A stretch of DNA of 64,000 nt from Pomphorhynchus laevis (Eukaryota; Acanthocephala; Palaeacanthocephala; Echinorhynchida; Pomphorhynchidae): the NCBI GenBank assembly GCA_012934845.2, contig WNNJ02003720.1, positions 1 through 64,000 of the forward strand, written 5' to 3'. The position numbers and the translations under genes were made by a program. Below, piece after piece: positions 10,227 to 24,900 of this stretch. Each line of letters starts with the position of its first letter. Positions within the stretch are counted from its first letter, which is position 1. The notes below the pieces were generated by a model that saw only the letters and a program-made list of their open reading frames with translations, was not told the DNA's origin and ran no database searches.

Positions 10227-11600
10227 ACAGAGCAACAACAACACAACAACAATTTCTTGACAAGAAAAAAACAAAAAAATATAAAGATTTTTCCTGTCAA
10301 CCACTGGTCCTGGTGTCAGGTTGTGAAAGCAGTGAACGAACCAAACTACTCCAGACATCGCGATCCTGGGCGACAGACCAGAGTTCTTTCTCAGATAGTT
10401 AAAAGCAGTATTCAGACAGTTTGGAGATTTGATCTCTCCACCAGTATCGAGGTCTACCTCAAAGTCTCTTTTCAGAAAGTTCGGACTAGAAAACCCTCCG
10501 AATAAGGCGGTCCATAGACATCTTTAGAACGTGTCCTAGCCACCTCAGCTGACTTTCTTTGATGTGAAGAAGCATCGACTTTACTCCGAGTCTTTCCCGG
10601 ATGACCGAATTCCTAACCTTATATCTAAGGCTAAGACCGGCTACACCGCGAAGGAACCTCATTTCGGTCGCCTGTATCCGAGATATTATATTTCGTCATT
10701 ACTTAAAGCTCATGACCATATGCTAAGATAGGACAGACCTGTACAAAGAACACATTGTTGCGTTAGCTGCACAAATCCGCTTCTCAATCTCCTTGATGTT
10801 CCGGTCGTCCCTAGAGAACAATACCCAAAGATACTTCAAATCCTTCATATCAGGAAGAACCTTTTCCCCAATCCGAATTGACATTGACATCTAAATCAAA
10901 GATGAACACGTAGAGAATCTTGGAGGTACTAACCAATATCCCTGCCGGTTGGCATTCCATCGTGAATCGATCTAGTAGGCATTGTAAGTCCGAAAGACAA
11001 AAAGTCAACAAAACAACGTCATCTGCAATAAGCAGAGATAGTATACCTATGGAACTGAAGTGAAGACTGACATCCGTCAGAGCAGCCTGTCTCGAAATTT
11101 TTTTGTCCATGTAAACAAGGAACAAAAGTGGAGACAAAAGACAATCCTGACGAAACCCAAAGTATACTGGAAATGATTCAGACTTCTTACCTAGAACAAA
11201 ACGCAACTCATACTTTGTTCATATAGAGGTGGCACAGCTACCCGAAGATATGTGGAAATCCATACTCCCTTAGTACCTCCCACAACCTCGTATTCTGAGA
11301 TCTCGTATTCTGAGATAATGTTGAGAGCATACTTACACACAACAATTATCCCGTTTTCTTCTTTGACTAAAAGCCTCAGAGACGCCATCCTTTCGTTCAA
11401 TACGTTAAATCGCTCTAACACGAACGACAACCAGGGACTTGTAAGTATTCCTGAACCCGCCTGTCGTCGCTTTACATTGGTAACTCCCGAATAGTTGAAT
11501 GTCCAACCTTGATACAAAAGTTTAGTTCTAGTTCCAGAAAAGTGAGGAGAAATCACTTAGACTATTTCTAGACCGAAGCGAACCATCTCTTCAACTAATT
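10227..11600 (-). mobile_element. LINE-B (APE-type non-LTR retrotransposon), broken
   Basis: Minus-strand LINE. About 11556-11250 holds the end of an endonuclease domain (QAGSGILTSPWL, then FNVLNERMASLRL). After an apparent internal deletion, about 11206-10850 is reverse transcriptase with FGFRQDCLLSPLLFLVYMD, ADDVVLLT and CQPAGILVSTSK. The catalytic pair reads ADD rather than the usual FADD. About 10800-10430 is the C-terminal region, with traces of the QATEMRFLR-type block seen intact at 31.9-32.5 kb. The 3' end at 10227-10290 is T-rich with a short (TTG)n run. Stops and a deletion make it inactive. Confidence 0.75.
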
Positions 11601-11814
11601 CTGGTTACTTTCCCACCAGCGAGATGACATTTCACGTTCCTACATGATGGCTAGTACTCTTCGGATGTTGATGTATCTTTCGCTGTATCCGTACAACTGC
11701 CTGGTAAACGGTACCCGACATTAAAAACTACTTCGGTTAGTGGTGAGTTGACCATTGTTCTTCGCACTTGATTTACGTTTTGTATAAAATGTTGCTTGTC
11801 ATATTCATTGTATT

Positions 11815-12080
11815 GGTTTGTTTGCTAGGCTATCTCACGTTCCCGATATCTTTTGATGATCCAACATCGCGACTGTAAGGAAACAGGTCTCCGAGACTCT
11901 CTTCCGTCTTTTCGTCCGTTGTTCAATCTGCCGTTGGAGTGATCGGAGTGATATTGTTTGCTCGGCTATCTCCTGTTCCCGATATCATTTGATGATCCAA
12001 CATTTCAACTGTAAGGAAACAGGTATCCGTGACTCTCCTTCGCCTTTTCCTCCATTGTCCAATCTGCCGTTGGATCATCT
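11815..12080 (+). repeat. tandem duplication, unit about 133 bp
   Basis: The segment starting ggctatctcacgttcccgat at about 11827 repeats at about 11960 with scattered changes. It includes tttgatgatccaacat, aactgtaaggaaacagg and caatctgccgttgg. Two copies, no ORF. Bases 12080-12400 beyond it hold nothing recognisable. Confidence 0.65.
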
Positions 12081-12399
12081 GCAGAATCTGAGATATTCTA
12101 TGAAAAGATTATCCCTACGGCTGATGCAACCCGGCCAATTTTTTAGCCTTACACCGACTAATGTCGAACAGACGTTGCCTAGTCTGCTCCACGAATATGC
12201 TAATTGATAAAAGGTGCCAGTTTAATACTTTATTGACTAGCAACTAGCGGCCCATGACAGAGCAAACCGTTAAAATAGTAGAAAGTATCCATTTGCAGGA
12301 TGACAATCAGCAACTATTTAGAAGTACATCAAGTGGATTTTCTGATTTACACGAATTATAGGAAATCATATATGATCTTGTCATTTTCTGTTTTGATAG

Positions 12400-15300
12400 T
12401 GACAATACCTAGCGATCTTTATACTGGTGATGGTCATACTTATGGATGGTAATACATGGTGATCATTACACCAGGCGATCGTCATAACAACAGACAAGAT
12501 ATACAATTAGCAATCGTAAATTTGGCCATCATCATAATTGGCTTTTATCACAGTTAGCGATCGTCATAAATGTGGATAATCAGACACTTTGATCGACATA
12601 CAATACAAACGTAATACCTCGTGTTCGTTATAAGTATCGATAATTATAACTGGTGATGCACATACCTAGATGAAGAAAGGCATATATGGCGATCATCGTA
12701 ACTGAAGACTTTCATGCATCCCAATAGCTATGCAGACGATTGTAATATTTGTATATACAGCATATATGGCACAGTCATATCTGGACATAGTCATATATGA
12801 CCATGGTTCTATTTGGCAATAGTCTTATCTGACCATAGTTATATCTAGTCATAGTCAAATCTGGTTTTGGTCATATCTGGCCATAGTCATATCTTGTCTT
12901 TGCCCTATATAGTCATAGTTATATCTGGTCATGATCATACCTGACCATAATCATATCTGTTTATTGTCATACTTGGCCATAGTCATATTTGGCAATAGTC
13001 AAATCTGGCCATAGTCAAATCTGGCTGTATTCAAATCTGCCCATAGTCATATATGTCCAAAGTCATATCTGGCCACAGTATATATGAACATAGTCATATA
13101 CTAACATAGTCATATCAATCTACTACCATACACGACACTAGAGTTTCTGTCAATAGTAATTTCTGCCCATTGTTATTTATGATCAAAGTTATTTTTGGCA
13201 ATGGTATCCATGTCATGGTAATATCTAAATATTATAATATCTGAAGATGATATATAACGTTAATATCTACCGGTGGAAAAAATTGTGCATTATTATGTAT
13301 GATCGAAGCCATATTATTCATTGTCAGAGGTTATCTTATAATTACCATATCACATTATAATTTATTTTGAAAATATCCATATATACTACTGATCCTACCT
13401 GAAAATGTTCATATACGACCATGGTCAAAACTTAGTTTTAGTCATATTAGGCTAATTAAACCATATTATATCCAGTTTTGGACATATTCGGTCATAGTAG
13501 TATTATTTCATGGTTATATATTATCATAGTTGTATTTGTCGATGGTCATATATGTTAATGGTCATATATTTTAATGGTCAAATAGCTTTGTGATTCTATC
13601 TATTCATGGAAATATATAGCCAAGATAATAATATATGACCATAGTTATATTTAGTCATAGTATATGTAGCCATGCAAACATCTGGCCGTTGTCGAATTAG
13701 GCGATAACCATATCTGGATATGGTCATATATGGATATGGTCATATATGAATATGGTCATATATGGATATGGTCATATATGGATATGGTCATATATGGATA
13801 TGGTCATATATGGATATGGTCATATATGGATATGGTCATATATGGATATGGTCATATATGGATATGGTCATATATGGAAATGTTCATATATGGATATGGT
13901 CATCTATGGATATGGTCATATATGGAAATGTTCATATATGGATATGGTCATCTATGGATATGTTCATATATGGATATGATCTTATATGGATATGGTCATT
14001 TAGGGATGTAGTCATATATGGTAATGTTCATCTTTAGCTATGACAACAAAAGAAGATGATAAAATTAAACATAGTCATATATGTCCCTAGTATTATCTGA
14101 CAATGCCAATATATGGATTTTGTAATTGGCTGGGCACGGCCGTATCTAAACATAATAATTTCTGGGCATGACCACATCGGTCAATGTTCATTTATGGAAA
14201 TGTTCATATCTTACCATGGTCCTACCTATTGCCATATCTGGCCATTGCTATATCTGGCTATGGTCATATCTGACTATGATCATATCTGGCCATGATCATA
14301 TCTGCCCATGGTTATATATAGCCATGGTCGTCTATGACCATAGTCATATCTAGCCATGGTGGAATCTGGTCAAAGCTCTATTTGGCCATATTCATATCTG
14401 GCAATGGTTATATATAGCAATGGCATAACTGACCATAGCCATATCAGGCTATGGTGATATTTAGTCTAGCTTTATCTGGCCATGGTTGTATCTGCCCATA
14501 GTTATATCTGGCAGTTATCATATCTGGCCATATTGGCCAAAATCATATATACTCAGGGTCATATCTATTTATTATCATATCTGCTCATTCTCATATCTTA
14601 CGATTGTCATATCTTCTTGGACTTAGATATTTTCATGGTCATATTTGCTATAATCATATCTGCATATGTTCATATTGACTCATAATCATATATGTCCAAG
14701 GCCATATATTCCGATGTCATATCTGCTTATTGTCATATCTGCTTATTGTCATATCTGCCCATCATATCTGTTCATGATCATATCTGTCCATAGTCATTGT
14801 GATGAAGCTTATATTCTGCAACGTTTGCTGACCTTAATCATATCTGGTCATTATCATATCTGGTTCTAGACATATCTAGTACTTGTCATACTTCGATATT
14901 GTTAAATTTGGACATGTTGAATTTTTCGACCGTCATATTTTAACATTGTAAATCACATTAGGCCATGGTCAAATCTGGCCAAGGTCATTTTTTCATCGTC
15001 TAACCTGGCCATGGTCAAATATGGCCAATATCATATATGTCCTTTGCCAAATATAGCCATGATCAGATCTTTTAATGGTCAAATCTAGCCATTTACAGAT
15101 ATAGCCATATCAAATCTGGCAATATTCAAATCAAGTCATTGTCAAATCTGGTCATAGTCAAATCATGTCATGGTCAAATATGTCCAAGATCAAATTTCTC
15201 CATGATCAAATCTGTCTACAGTCAAATCTAGCCATGTTTAAATCTTATCATGTTCAAATATGGTTGCGTGAAATCTCGTCATGGTTAAATATATTGTCAG

Positions 15301-15420
15301 CTTTATATATGGCCATCGTCAAATCCGCCATTGCAGAATATTTCAATATTTACATTTACCTATGATCGTGTTTGGCTGTTGTTTATTGGCCATGGTCAAA
15401 TGTGTCTTTTATCAAAATTA
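12400..15420. repeat. 16-bp minisatellite array of about 3 kb
   Basis: Repeats of a 16-bp unit close to GGTCATATCTGGCCAT fill this interval, degenerate at the edges. A homogeneous block of the variant GGATATGGTCATATAT covers about 13720-13990. Because 16 is not a multiple of 3, all three plus frames stay open and give a repeated MDMVIYGYGHIWIWSY peptide, an artefact of the unit. Left of 12755 and right of 14950 the unit drifts (gtcaaatctggcc). A small related block sits at 19275-19400. Confidence 0.9.
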
Positions 15421-15666
15421 GATTTGATCAAAGCTAATTCATAGTGTGTTTGTGAAAATTCTTGATCCTATAAATTGTTTTAATTCTTACTGTCACTTAC
15501 GTCCTAACAATATATTTTCAAATATTATCCAGACTATGAAAATGTAATTTCTTAATGTTAGATTTAATCTGGATTTATTTAGTTAAAATTAGACAATGTG
15601 AACTTTATTAATTGTTCTCCGATAACGTTTCTATTATTAAAATCCAAACTCAATTCAATAAATGTT

Positions 15667-15672
15667 TTTATT
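15667..15672 (-). promoter_or_regulatory. candidate ChAT polyadenylation signal
   Basis: AATAAA on the minus strand, about 50 bases after the ChAT stop codon. The surroundings are AT-rich, so this signal is plausible rather than proven. Confidence 0.4.
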
Positions 15673-15720
15673 GATTCCTTTAAGTATACGTATTTGTCAA
15701 GTGCGCTTGAAAATTCGCAT

Positions 15721-15939
15721 TCACGCGATGCTTTCATCCTTGTACTTTTGAAGAAGTTCATTTATTCTCAGTAAAATTGTTTCTAAGATTTCTTTGAAAA
15801 TACCGGCATTTGCTGGACCATTAATCATTGCGGAAATCACATATGTAATACTAGCAGCCTGTATGTTATAGCATACACCGTATCCATTATCTACTACAGG
15901 ACCGTAGAACATGAAAGAATTGTCTATGCTCGTAGTGAC
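15721..15939 (-). CDS. ChAT: ChAT terminal exon 13
   Basis: 219 bp including the TGA stop, acceptor ATTTAG. Encodes VTTSIDNSFMFYGPVVDNGY then GVCYNIQ through a basic-acidic tail KYKDESIA. The YGPVV.NGYGVCYN block is the family C-terminal signature. It ends about 300 bp short of the minisatellite. Confidence 0.96.
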   Translation of the reverse strand, partial: VTTSIDNSFMFYGPVVDNGYGVCYNIQAASITYVISAMINGPANAGIFKEILETILLRINELLQKYKDESIA

Positions 15940-18900
15940 CTAAATGTAAAATAAATTTAGTAATATCATGTCATTGTAAATTAAAAAGTTTTTAGCCTTA
16001 ACAGTAAGTTATGATGATATTTCAAACAGAATAAAATTTTATGGTTTATTTCTAAATGTTCAATAAGGGTTAAAAAATAATTTTCTTGAAAAATAATTTC
16101 TATTTCAATAATTTTGTTACTTATAGCAAATCGAATAGTAACTGCTTTCAATCATTTTTTCAAAAAGCCATCTCACTAAAAATTTTAATTTAATAAACCA
16201 CATCATGCATCGCATTTTATGTAGTTTAATTAAGTACACGAGAACAGATGTTTGTAGATTAAAATGGCTAAATTTTTAATTTTATAATTAAATTAATTTA
16301 TTGTTTATTTAAATAATTTAAATTTAGGGTGAAATGAATTACGGATTACTTAATAAGTATCACCATATCATGATCCTGTAATCATAATATAAACTTCACT
16401 GCTAAATAAGATGACTTTTGCATCTTAAGATGCTAGAGTCATCTAAGACTCTAGCATCTTAAGACTCACTTAGCATGAGTCATCTAAGATGACTCATGCT
16501 CTTACTGTGGCTTGGCACTTTTTACAGTCAAGCATTTTGAAGTACTACTTTAATCTAACAAAAGACCTAGTACAAACTTCCTACCGGATTCTACTATGAT
16601 CGAGTAAAGTGAATTGTTTGTGCTCTATTATCTTACAAACTAGAAACAATATCAATTTGTGGTATTGCATCTTTGTCAATTACCACTATTGAGCATTTAT
16701 TACCTATACAACAAAAAGTAAATTGTTCCTAACGCACAATAAATACTCTAATATTATTATATCTGTCAGTTGTAGAGTATTAAATGTAATTAATTATATA
16801 TTAATCAAGATTAATGGGAACTAAGCAAAATTCTAAAGAAATATACTGAGATTTAATGACATCCGAATTTGCCCGTAAATGAATCTCAATATGTTTTTGA
16901 GCTTCTTTTTATGGTGCTTTCATTAATTTTACTTTATTTAGTGAATTTTCGAATGCAACTGCGTTCATTATCAGATTGTATGTTATTTATCTCAAACTTT
17001 ATTTTGAGATAAATAAAGTTTATATTTTTATCTCAAAAATAAAGTTCGAGATAAATAACATACAATCTGATGATGAATGCAGTTGCATTCGAAAATTCAT
17101 TAAATAAATTATGTTTCCTCGCTCGTCAACTTCTAAAACAATTGTTTATAAGCGAGAGTTATATCTTCAAGATTAATTTTACTAGATATAAAATAATGCT
17201 CTGACATTCAGCGTACACGATAATATATTATTTAATATATTAAAGTTGTACGAACTATCCGAAATAAAAATGTCAATAAATTCCTTTTATTCATTGGGGC
17301 ATACACAAAGGATAATGACGACACCCAAGTCAAAAATCATTTTTAAAAGAAAATTACACAATCGGGCAAAACAGCTTAGAAATGAAATAATCGCATACAA
17401 AAATGACAATCGAGACAATAAAACGCTGTTGTAGAATACCTGACTTGTTGACAGGTCAAAGTGAAAGCATTTATTGAACTCGTTGCTAGTGGCAAAAACT
17501 AGAGAAGATTTATCGTTGCTAGAAAACGATTCGAGAGAGAGTTGCTTTAATGCTAACATGTAGTTGTCGATTCCTTCTCCATTTGTTACCTAAATGAAGA
17601 TGGTGAGAGAGTAGCTGACTGAGAAAATGCATCAGTAAATCAACGAACACGTTAAATTTACAACAATTCACTTGGATTTTTTATAGCACATTTGCAATTA
17701 TGAGTATGGAAATGTAGAACTTACTTTTCTAATTTGACTGGTTTGATCATCTAATGCACGCTTTAGCAGTCTTGCTGAGTTTATGTCCTTTGAAAACAAG
17801 AAGAAAACCTAGTGTCATAAAATCTAATAGAAATAAAATAAAAAAAATACAATGGCATTTCACAAATATGCGATGATCACAAATGCTAAAGGGAACCCGC
17901 ACAAACAAAACGAAATTAAAAGAATATATTACAGAAATAAATATACGAATATCAACCATGAAATATTATCAACAAAAGTTTAGTTAAGCCAACCATGTGC
18001 TTGAGGTGCATCGACAATAAATTTGGGACATTCCAAGGTTAAAAGTAAATATTTCCCTATAAAGTTAAAACATTATAGAGAACATTAACAGAGACATCCA
18101 ACAATTCACATATAACTGTGATGACCCCATAAACCTCATTGATGTAAAGGTATCAGGAACTTAATATTTTTATTTAGCTGCTGATAAATAATTCAAAATA
18201 CATTTAGCTGTATAATTAGATCAGATAACTGAGTCTACGGATTTAATATTACTTATAAATAAAAAAATGATGATAAATAAAATTCGAATAGTTAAATAAT
18301 AAATAATAAAATAATTTTAATGTAAAATGTTATATAATTTACATCAAGTTAAAATTTAAAACTAAAATTTAAAATAAAAATCAATATTTATGAATTGACT
18401 CAAAAATAACATACGATGTATCAGAATTTAGAGTGAAGTCATTATGAGGAACTGTTATGCAATCACATTTCGGCCCAGATTCCTCGATTCAACATAGCAG
18501 CTAGGCCAAATACATGCTAATGACGTATTCATAAACATTTCCCACTAAAGAGTTTAAATTTATGTTTAATAATATTGTGCTGATTTATATATTTTAGTAT
18601 TTTCTGGTTGACTTTTAATTTTTATAGTAACCTAGTTATATATATGAATGTAGATATTAACTAACCGAGCGAAATTCAAAAACAAAATGACAAGATGTAT
18701 ATATACTTTTTTAAAGCTTTCGGCGTGAGCCTTCTTATTCAGAAGAAGAAGGCTCACGCCGAAAGCTTTAAAAAATATACATTTTGTTTTTGAATTTGGC
18801 TCGGTTAGTTAATATCTACATTCATATAAGAAAAGAATTGATTTCATCAATCCTAAGCCACACCAATTAGAAAATGTCGTATATATAATGGTGTTGCTGT

Positions 18901-21900
18901 TATACTGGACATCGATCGATTCACAACTTTCAGTCACCATGTCACTTATAGACAACCCGGCAACACTCATCAGTAGAATTAAGTACTCACTGGTTGTTTC
19001 GGTTGCTTGTGTAACATTGTGAATAAAGGTGTTTCCGCCTTTATTCACAAATATATATAAAATTTATATATAAATATATATTGATATATATATATATATT
19101 AATATATGAATAAAATTGTTATCATTGAAGTCAGACGCGGAAGAATGACGATAAGAGTAGCAAGTACCGTTTCGTCATCACAATGACTCATCAGTGCTAG
19201 ATCCCTCCCACTACTGGATGCAGAGGAGGACTGGCAGACGGCACACGAGTCTTGTGTATGAAGTACCAGAAAGATTGTTGTCCATGGTTATATTTGTCCA
19301 TGGTCATATTTGCCTATAGTCACATGTTATTAGGCTTTTCTGACTTTTGTCAGATATGTATGTGTATGGTCATGTTATTTGCCTATGGTCACATGTTATT
19401 AGGCTTTTCTGACTATTGTCAGATATATATGTGCACTCAATGTGAAGTGTGCTGCTGTTTAGCAGCACTCAATGTGCTGCTGATTTAGCAGCACATGACT
19501 CATACACACGAGTCATGTGTGTAGTCACATGTTATTAGGCTATGGTCACATGTTATTAGGCTTTTCTGACTATTGTCAGATATATATGTGCACTCAATGT
19601 GAAGTGTGCTGCTGTTTAGCAGCACTCAATGTGCTGCTGATTTAGCAGCACATGACTCATACACACGAGTCAAGGAATAGGTTCTTTATCACCCTCTCAC
19701 ATGTCTGAATCTATTCAACTCTAAGATCATCAGAAATACCTTAGCTTTTTAAAATCGAACTTTGCCCAGAACTTACCGCTGCAGCTGACAAACAATAACA
19801 GCTGATTAACATCAACCATGAGGTAATTGATGAATGTGTTAATACTTAGCAACTCTGGTTGAATATTAATCAAATGTTTTTATCAATACACACAATTACC
19901 ATTTTGTAATTTAAATTTACTTTTAATTGTTTTTTGTCGATTTATATATTTAATAATTTTTATTTAAACCAATCACTATAACTTTTATGGATAACAATAT
20001 AAATATGCATTCAACCAATACATAAAATATCGATTTTTACTTTTTATATTTAACATTCTTTGTATGCACGATTCTTCATGCGTAGAGAGAGAAATATATT
20101 GTCATTTTCTATTTAATGGTATATAATTACAAATATTTATTTTACTTCAAATAATTTATTATCATTATTTTAGAGTGCATAATTTCAATAAGAAATTATT
20201 GAAATTATTTTCAAAATGCTCATTAAGATTATGTATATTATGTATATCATTAAGATTATGTATATTTAGTATATTGGACTTAAATTAATAACGATAAAAA
20301 ATATTTTAAAATATTCATCGTAATTAATAATGCATTTACCTCATTCTCTTGAGTTGAACATTTTGTTTTGAAAAAGCTCTGGCATAGTTGCATAATACTT
20401 GACGATGTAGAACGAATCACATCTACGCGTCCATCTAAAAATTGCCGTAGTGAAGCGCTCTCATACGAACAAGCTAATTTACCATGAAGCCTAAATTAAA
20501 AAATATTGAATGTAGTAATAATTGGTTAACTTGAAAAGTTTTCGAAAATTCTAGATAATCGAAAAACGTATGGTTTAAAAGCGATTTAGAAATAATTAAA
20601 ATTCAATCTATTAAGTTAATATTTAACTCTAACTTGAACATAGCAATACTTGGCAGTATTTAATATATTGTGTTCACAAAAATATTATCAAACTGAAATA
20701 CAAAGAAGCTTAGATACAATGTATTCTATATTGTCATATTTACATATGGCGCATCAATAAATGCTATTAAACATAACATCAAAATGCCCGACTCTATATC
20801 TAAAGTTAATGCTTTATAACGTAAAATTTTCTTTTAAATTATAGCTCAAAATATTTTACGACAACGGTTTTAAAAATTTTATTAGAATTATCTTACCTAA
20901 AGTATGCAAGTTGTAAAGAAACTTGGCAAAGTGCATCTGGACTCACCCCAAGCTTTTTGATGTTCGATCTATTCAGCTTTCTTTGCTGATAGAAAACAAT
21001 ATTCATTCTCTCAAATGCCCTAAAATGAAATGATTTGTGATCAAATATCACAAAATCAATAAATAAGATGACTTTGGATTTAATGAATTGTGTTTAATTT
21101 CGTATTAGTTTAATTTTTTAATAATTTATATTACAAATATTGAGTTGCGCCAACAAGCACACAATTGAAGTGATGGTTTGCGCATTGAAGTATTCTGGGT
21201 GTTTGTTAAATAAAATGTTCATTGTTGGTTATGTTAAGGATTAAAAACGTATTCGAACTTTATTATAAACTTAATCATCAAAAAATGTGTACATCGTCAC
21301 CATTGATTATTCGTTCATAATACCAATGCTTGAACATCATTTTTGCAAGCTGATAAATTAGCGCCAAAAATGTTATAATTTTATCCAATTATCAGGGTCG
21401 ATATTCTTAAAGACATGAATTCAGTTTATAACTATAGCTATTACAGGAATATAGTTATTCCTGTAATAACTATATATTTGAAATGGAAGAAGATTATGGG
21501 TTTAGTATTTATTATCAGTTTTAAAACTATTTACCTTAACAATTTTGGATATGCATTCAAAGCGTGTTCTTCCAGGCTTTTGTTTAATTTCCATTTCAAA
21601 AGACATGGCTCAGATTGACACGTATTTTCAGGAACCTTCGATCTTTGATATTCTCGCATTCTAGAGAAATAAAATAAACAAACATGCTGTGGAGATTTTT
21701 ATTTATTTGATGACTCATATTAATTTTGATAAGTTATTTCGATAACAACAATTTTCAAATTCCGAGATAAATGTTTGATTATCGAATTTACTCCTTTATA
21801 TTTACAATCAATTTGATAAGTGAATTTTAAATATAGACATGCTTATCACTAGCGCTTTATATTTAGATTTCCAATGATGTTTAAGAAATTAGCACTAAGC

Positions 21901-24900
21901 TACGATCTAATGTGTACCTAGTCGACTATCAACAAAGCAGTATATCTCAGTGACCATAATATTTTTATAATATGAAATAATTCTGATTTATTTATTAAAT
22001 TTGGAATTTTGGAGCAGGATCAAAAACAATAAATTTATTTTTATTTCGCTTGCTGTGACTATCATCATCAAAAAGCCACAATACAATTTGTTCACTTAAA
22101 TTTCTGTTCCGTTATTATTGATTTGTTATTATAAAGTGGTGTTGCTCGGCTCATAGCTCTGAAACTAGGCATATTCAAAAGCATATATACAAATTTATTA
22201 TTTTCGCAGTATTAATTTGATTCGCGAAGAGATCGCAAAGCTTGCGTTTGTATTCTCGCTGCACAAACCTTTGTTTGTACAGCGAGAACTACAATATATA
22301 AATATATTGTATATATTGTTCAATAAAATATATTGAACAAATATATGTTCAATATATTTTATATATTGAACTACAATATATAAAAATATTTGTATAAACT
22401 ACAATTATTTTTAAATAAATAAATAAAGATTTTCTTAAAAATCACAATTATTGTTGCAATTATAATGGCAATATATACTTTTTATAAATAGCATTAGTCG
22501 GTCAACTGTCTTACATTTCTCTTGTAAAATCACTTATTAGGTGTAAATTGCGTACACGCGATTTAAAAGACAGTTTTTAGGTCTACACGCGCAACAATCA
22601 AGAAAAACACTTTATGCACATGAGTTCCGTCTAGCATTGTGAGAAATTGCTAATGTCTTTACAGTTGTCACAAAAGCAGTCAAAACACAACCTAACCACT
22701 TCATCCGGCTAAAAATAACTGATGAGTGGTTAAGAGCGTCTCAGAGTGATACATTAAACTGATGGAGCTGATAATTGAAATCCAGTTATTTAGCAGCGAA
22801 TATGGATTAAAAATCAATAAGCTTTGGCTCCTGGACCGCAATTTCAATCGATTTTTCATATTAGCAATTTGCAAAATAATGCAGTCTATTTGGAATCCTG
22901 TAGAAATTCAGTGCCCTCGTAATCAACGTATACGCATTTGTGTCTTATGCAGAGAATTACTCATCTACGCCAAGTTACAAAGTTGTCTTGATTATAATTC
23001 TTACAAAAAAACACGTAACTAAAAACTAACGTGAATGAGCAAGTCGGAGCTTTCAAATGATTTGCTTTTTACCAGCAAAAAGCTTGCTTACACAAACATT
23101 AGGACGATGAAAAATCATCCCGAAATTTTAATCCTTCATGGAAAAAAGGTTAGTACTGTTTCTAATTTTCATTTACCTGAGGAAAAGGAGGAACTTCCTT
23201 CCATTAATAAAGTTGGCCAATTTAATAATATTATCAAAAATGCCAATAGTAAGAAACCTTTTCTTCAACGAATTCCTGAGAACTTTCGTTGGAGAATATT
23301 CTGACAGAGTAATTCTTAACTCAGCAAGGGTTATAAACAATACGTATAGAATGTCATTTGTTTCTTCATATCTGCCATGGCATTCTCGAAATATTTCAAT
23401 AATAAATTGTCTCATAAAGAAACTTTGACATTCAAGCCTATTATGGTGTCAGTAAAAATCTCGGATCATATAATTCCAGACATCGACGCAGCAGACATCG
23501 AGGCTCTAGAAAAGAGATTTAATCTTCGTAATGTAAGGTTTATTAAAGATAATAACTGTGAGCCATTGCCGATTGCCTTTGCAAACACTGCAGATGAAAA
23601 TGCCATCATACTGGCCAATTCAGCCTGTAATCCCTTTATGAGATGAAACTTGTTGTTCACACACTAGGCAGTGATAATACTACATGGCCTCACTGCAACA
23701 CATGCCATCGATGGGGTCATTAAGGCTCTGACAGTAGTAGGAAGAAATGATGTGGTGTGTGTAGTTCCGTTGACGAATCCCACATCTTTGGCTGCAAACT
23801 TACACCTATATGCTCTAACTGTGGCCAGCAACACCCAACCTGGTCCAGGAGATGTACAGTATTTAGGAATTCGCCAATAGGCACGCAATTTCACGATAAA
23901 ACATCAATTCTTTCAAACCAAATTTAATCAAGCCTACAGCTCGTCAGGTCCTAACACGAAAGAGTCAATGAAAATCTTTAAGGCTATGCAACCAGATATG
24001 ATAAAAACAATGGAAGGATCAGTTACCGGTATGGTGAATCTCCTTTTTAAATCACCCACAACCGTAACTCTGGAGGCCAACATCTTTAAGAAGAGATCGA
24101 AGTCCTACACGCAGAGCCTTGCGTCTAAGAAAATATCGATTACTTCCAACAAACAGAACTCTGCGTCGATAAAATTGTCAAAGAAGGATGAAAATCGCTG
24201 TGAACTAACGGCAGTCACTACCAAAGAAGATGAAGTATTGCCCGTGGGCAGTGTCTCCAACTTGTGGGGCTGAATGTGGGAAGGGCAACCTTCTCACCTC
24301 CGGTTTCGACTAGAAGGAGGCATCCTACTCCAGCTGAATTAACACAATGCAAAGTAATCAAGAGCCTTTTTCACTGAATATTCTTCAGTGGAATTCGGGA
24401 GGTGCTTCTGCCCGTAGCCTTCTATCTTGTAGAAATGCAGATGTTATAGTCCTTCAGGACACGGGTTCTATCCGACTCCCCCAGGACATTACTCGATTTA
24501 TCCCTCAGCATATCTACACCCACTTTACTCCGTATATAACCCCCACTCCTCTTCATCTCAATATCTTTTAACCCTAGTTAAATGCTCCTTAAGATCGTCC
24601 CTCCTGTTAAACTACTCTTGTCCTGCCCTATCTTGTTTAGCTATATCACTCTGTAAAAACGGTAAACGCATCAGTATAGCCAATATCTACATCCGTCCAG
24701 GGGAAATTCCCAAGAACCGTGACCTCCTGGATCGTATTTGGGGTACTGGCTATGACATGCTACTCGGTGACTTCAACGAAAGAACTGGTCGTTTAACCAA
24801 TGCAGCACCCGGCAGAGACAGGAATAACTATCTTATTCACAAACCACCGTCCCTCACCTTTCATTGCTCAACAACTAATTCCCTCCTCAACATATTACTG

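Noticed and set aside
13730-14037. Three overlapping ORFs encoding a repeated MDMVIYGYGHIWIWSY peptide
   Set aside because: They arise in all three frames from one 16-bp DNA repeat, so they are products of the minisatellite rather than of coding selection.
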